Shown: positions 17,574-17,604 of the stretch, piece by piece | How positions within the stretch are numbered: position 1 is the first letter of the stretch | Layout: each line of letters begins with the position of its first letter | Origin: Thoreauomyces humboldtii | Taxonomy: Eukaryota; Chytridiomycota; Chytridiomycetes; Spizellomycetales; Powellomycetaceae | Direction: 5' to 3' | Length of the DNA stretch: 17,604 nt | Assembly (NCBI GenBank): GCA_027596035.1 | Contig: JADGJA010000468.1 | Location: forward strand, 1 to 17,604 | Made by a program: the position numbers and the translations under genes | Notes under the pieces: generated by a model | What the model saw: only the letters and a program-made list of their open reading frames with translations | Databases searched by the model: none | What the model was told of the DNA's origin: nothing

Positions 17574-17604
17574 GACGGGACGAGAAGTAACAGTGGTTGG
17601 AAGC

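Overview
This is a eukaryotic nuclear window, gene-dense and intron-rich. I rebuilt nine protein-coding genes and one tRNA. Every multi-exon model joins in frame through GT-AG introns, mostly 62-137 nt, with two longer ones of 166 and 359 nt. The lineage is inferred. An enkurin-domain (ENKD1-type) gene implies a flagellated organism. DDI1, HUS1 and Misato/DML1 homologues, short introns and two fungal-looking orphan membrane proteins fit a zoosporic (chytrid-like) fungus best. Another flagellated protist is not excluded.

Layout, left to right. An atypical, long-tailed Rho-family GTPase lies on the minus strand (84-1346). It shares an upstream region of about 400 bp with a small plus-strand protein that has a presequence-like N-terminus (1746-2264). 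That gene converges on a seven-exon DDI1 (minus, 2345-4242), with only 80 bp between the stop codons. A gene-free stretch of about 980 bp follows. Next is an eight-exon plus-strand protein with four predicted membrane spans (5221-7913). It converges on a five-exon HUS1 checkpoint-clamp gene (minus, 8517-9769). The 600 bp between them holds a branched inverted-repeat structure.

The right half has a tRNA-Asn(GUU) at 10183-10256, a four-exon unrecognised minus-strand gene (10537-11558), an intronless 24-cysteine double-span membrane protein (11973-12842), a nine-exon Misato/DML1 (13287-15489) and a seven-exon enkurin-domain gene on the minus strand (15774-17573).

There is no operon or gene-cluster logic. 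DDI1 (ubiquitin shuttle/protease) and HUS1 (9-1-1 clamp) both belong to the DNA-damage/proteostasis field, and their proximity may be chance. The most unusual non-coding signal is a family of very short, perfect GC-rich hairpins with three-base loops. They sit inside introns of HUS1 and the enkurin gene. Their outer stem bases differ between copies but remain complementary. The most unusual protein is the Rho GTPase, which has lost both residues normally needed for GTP hydrolysis.
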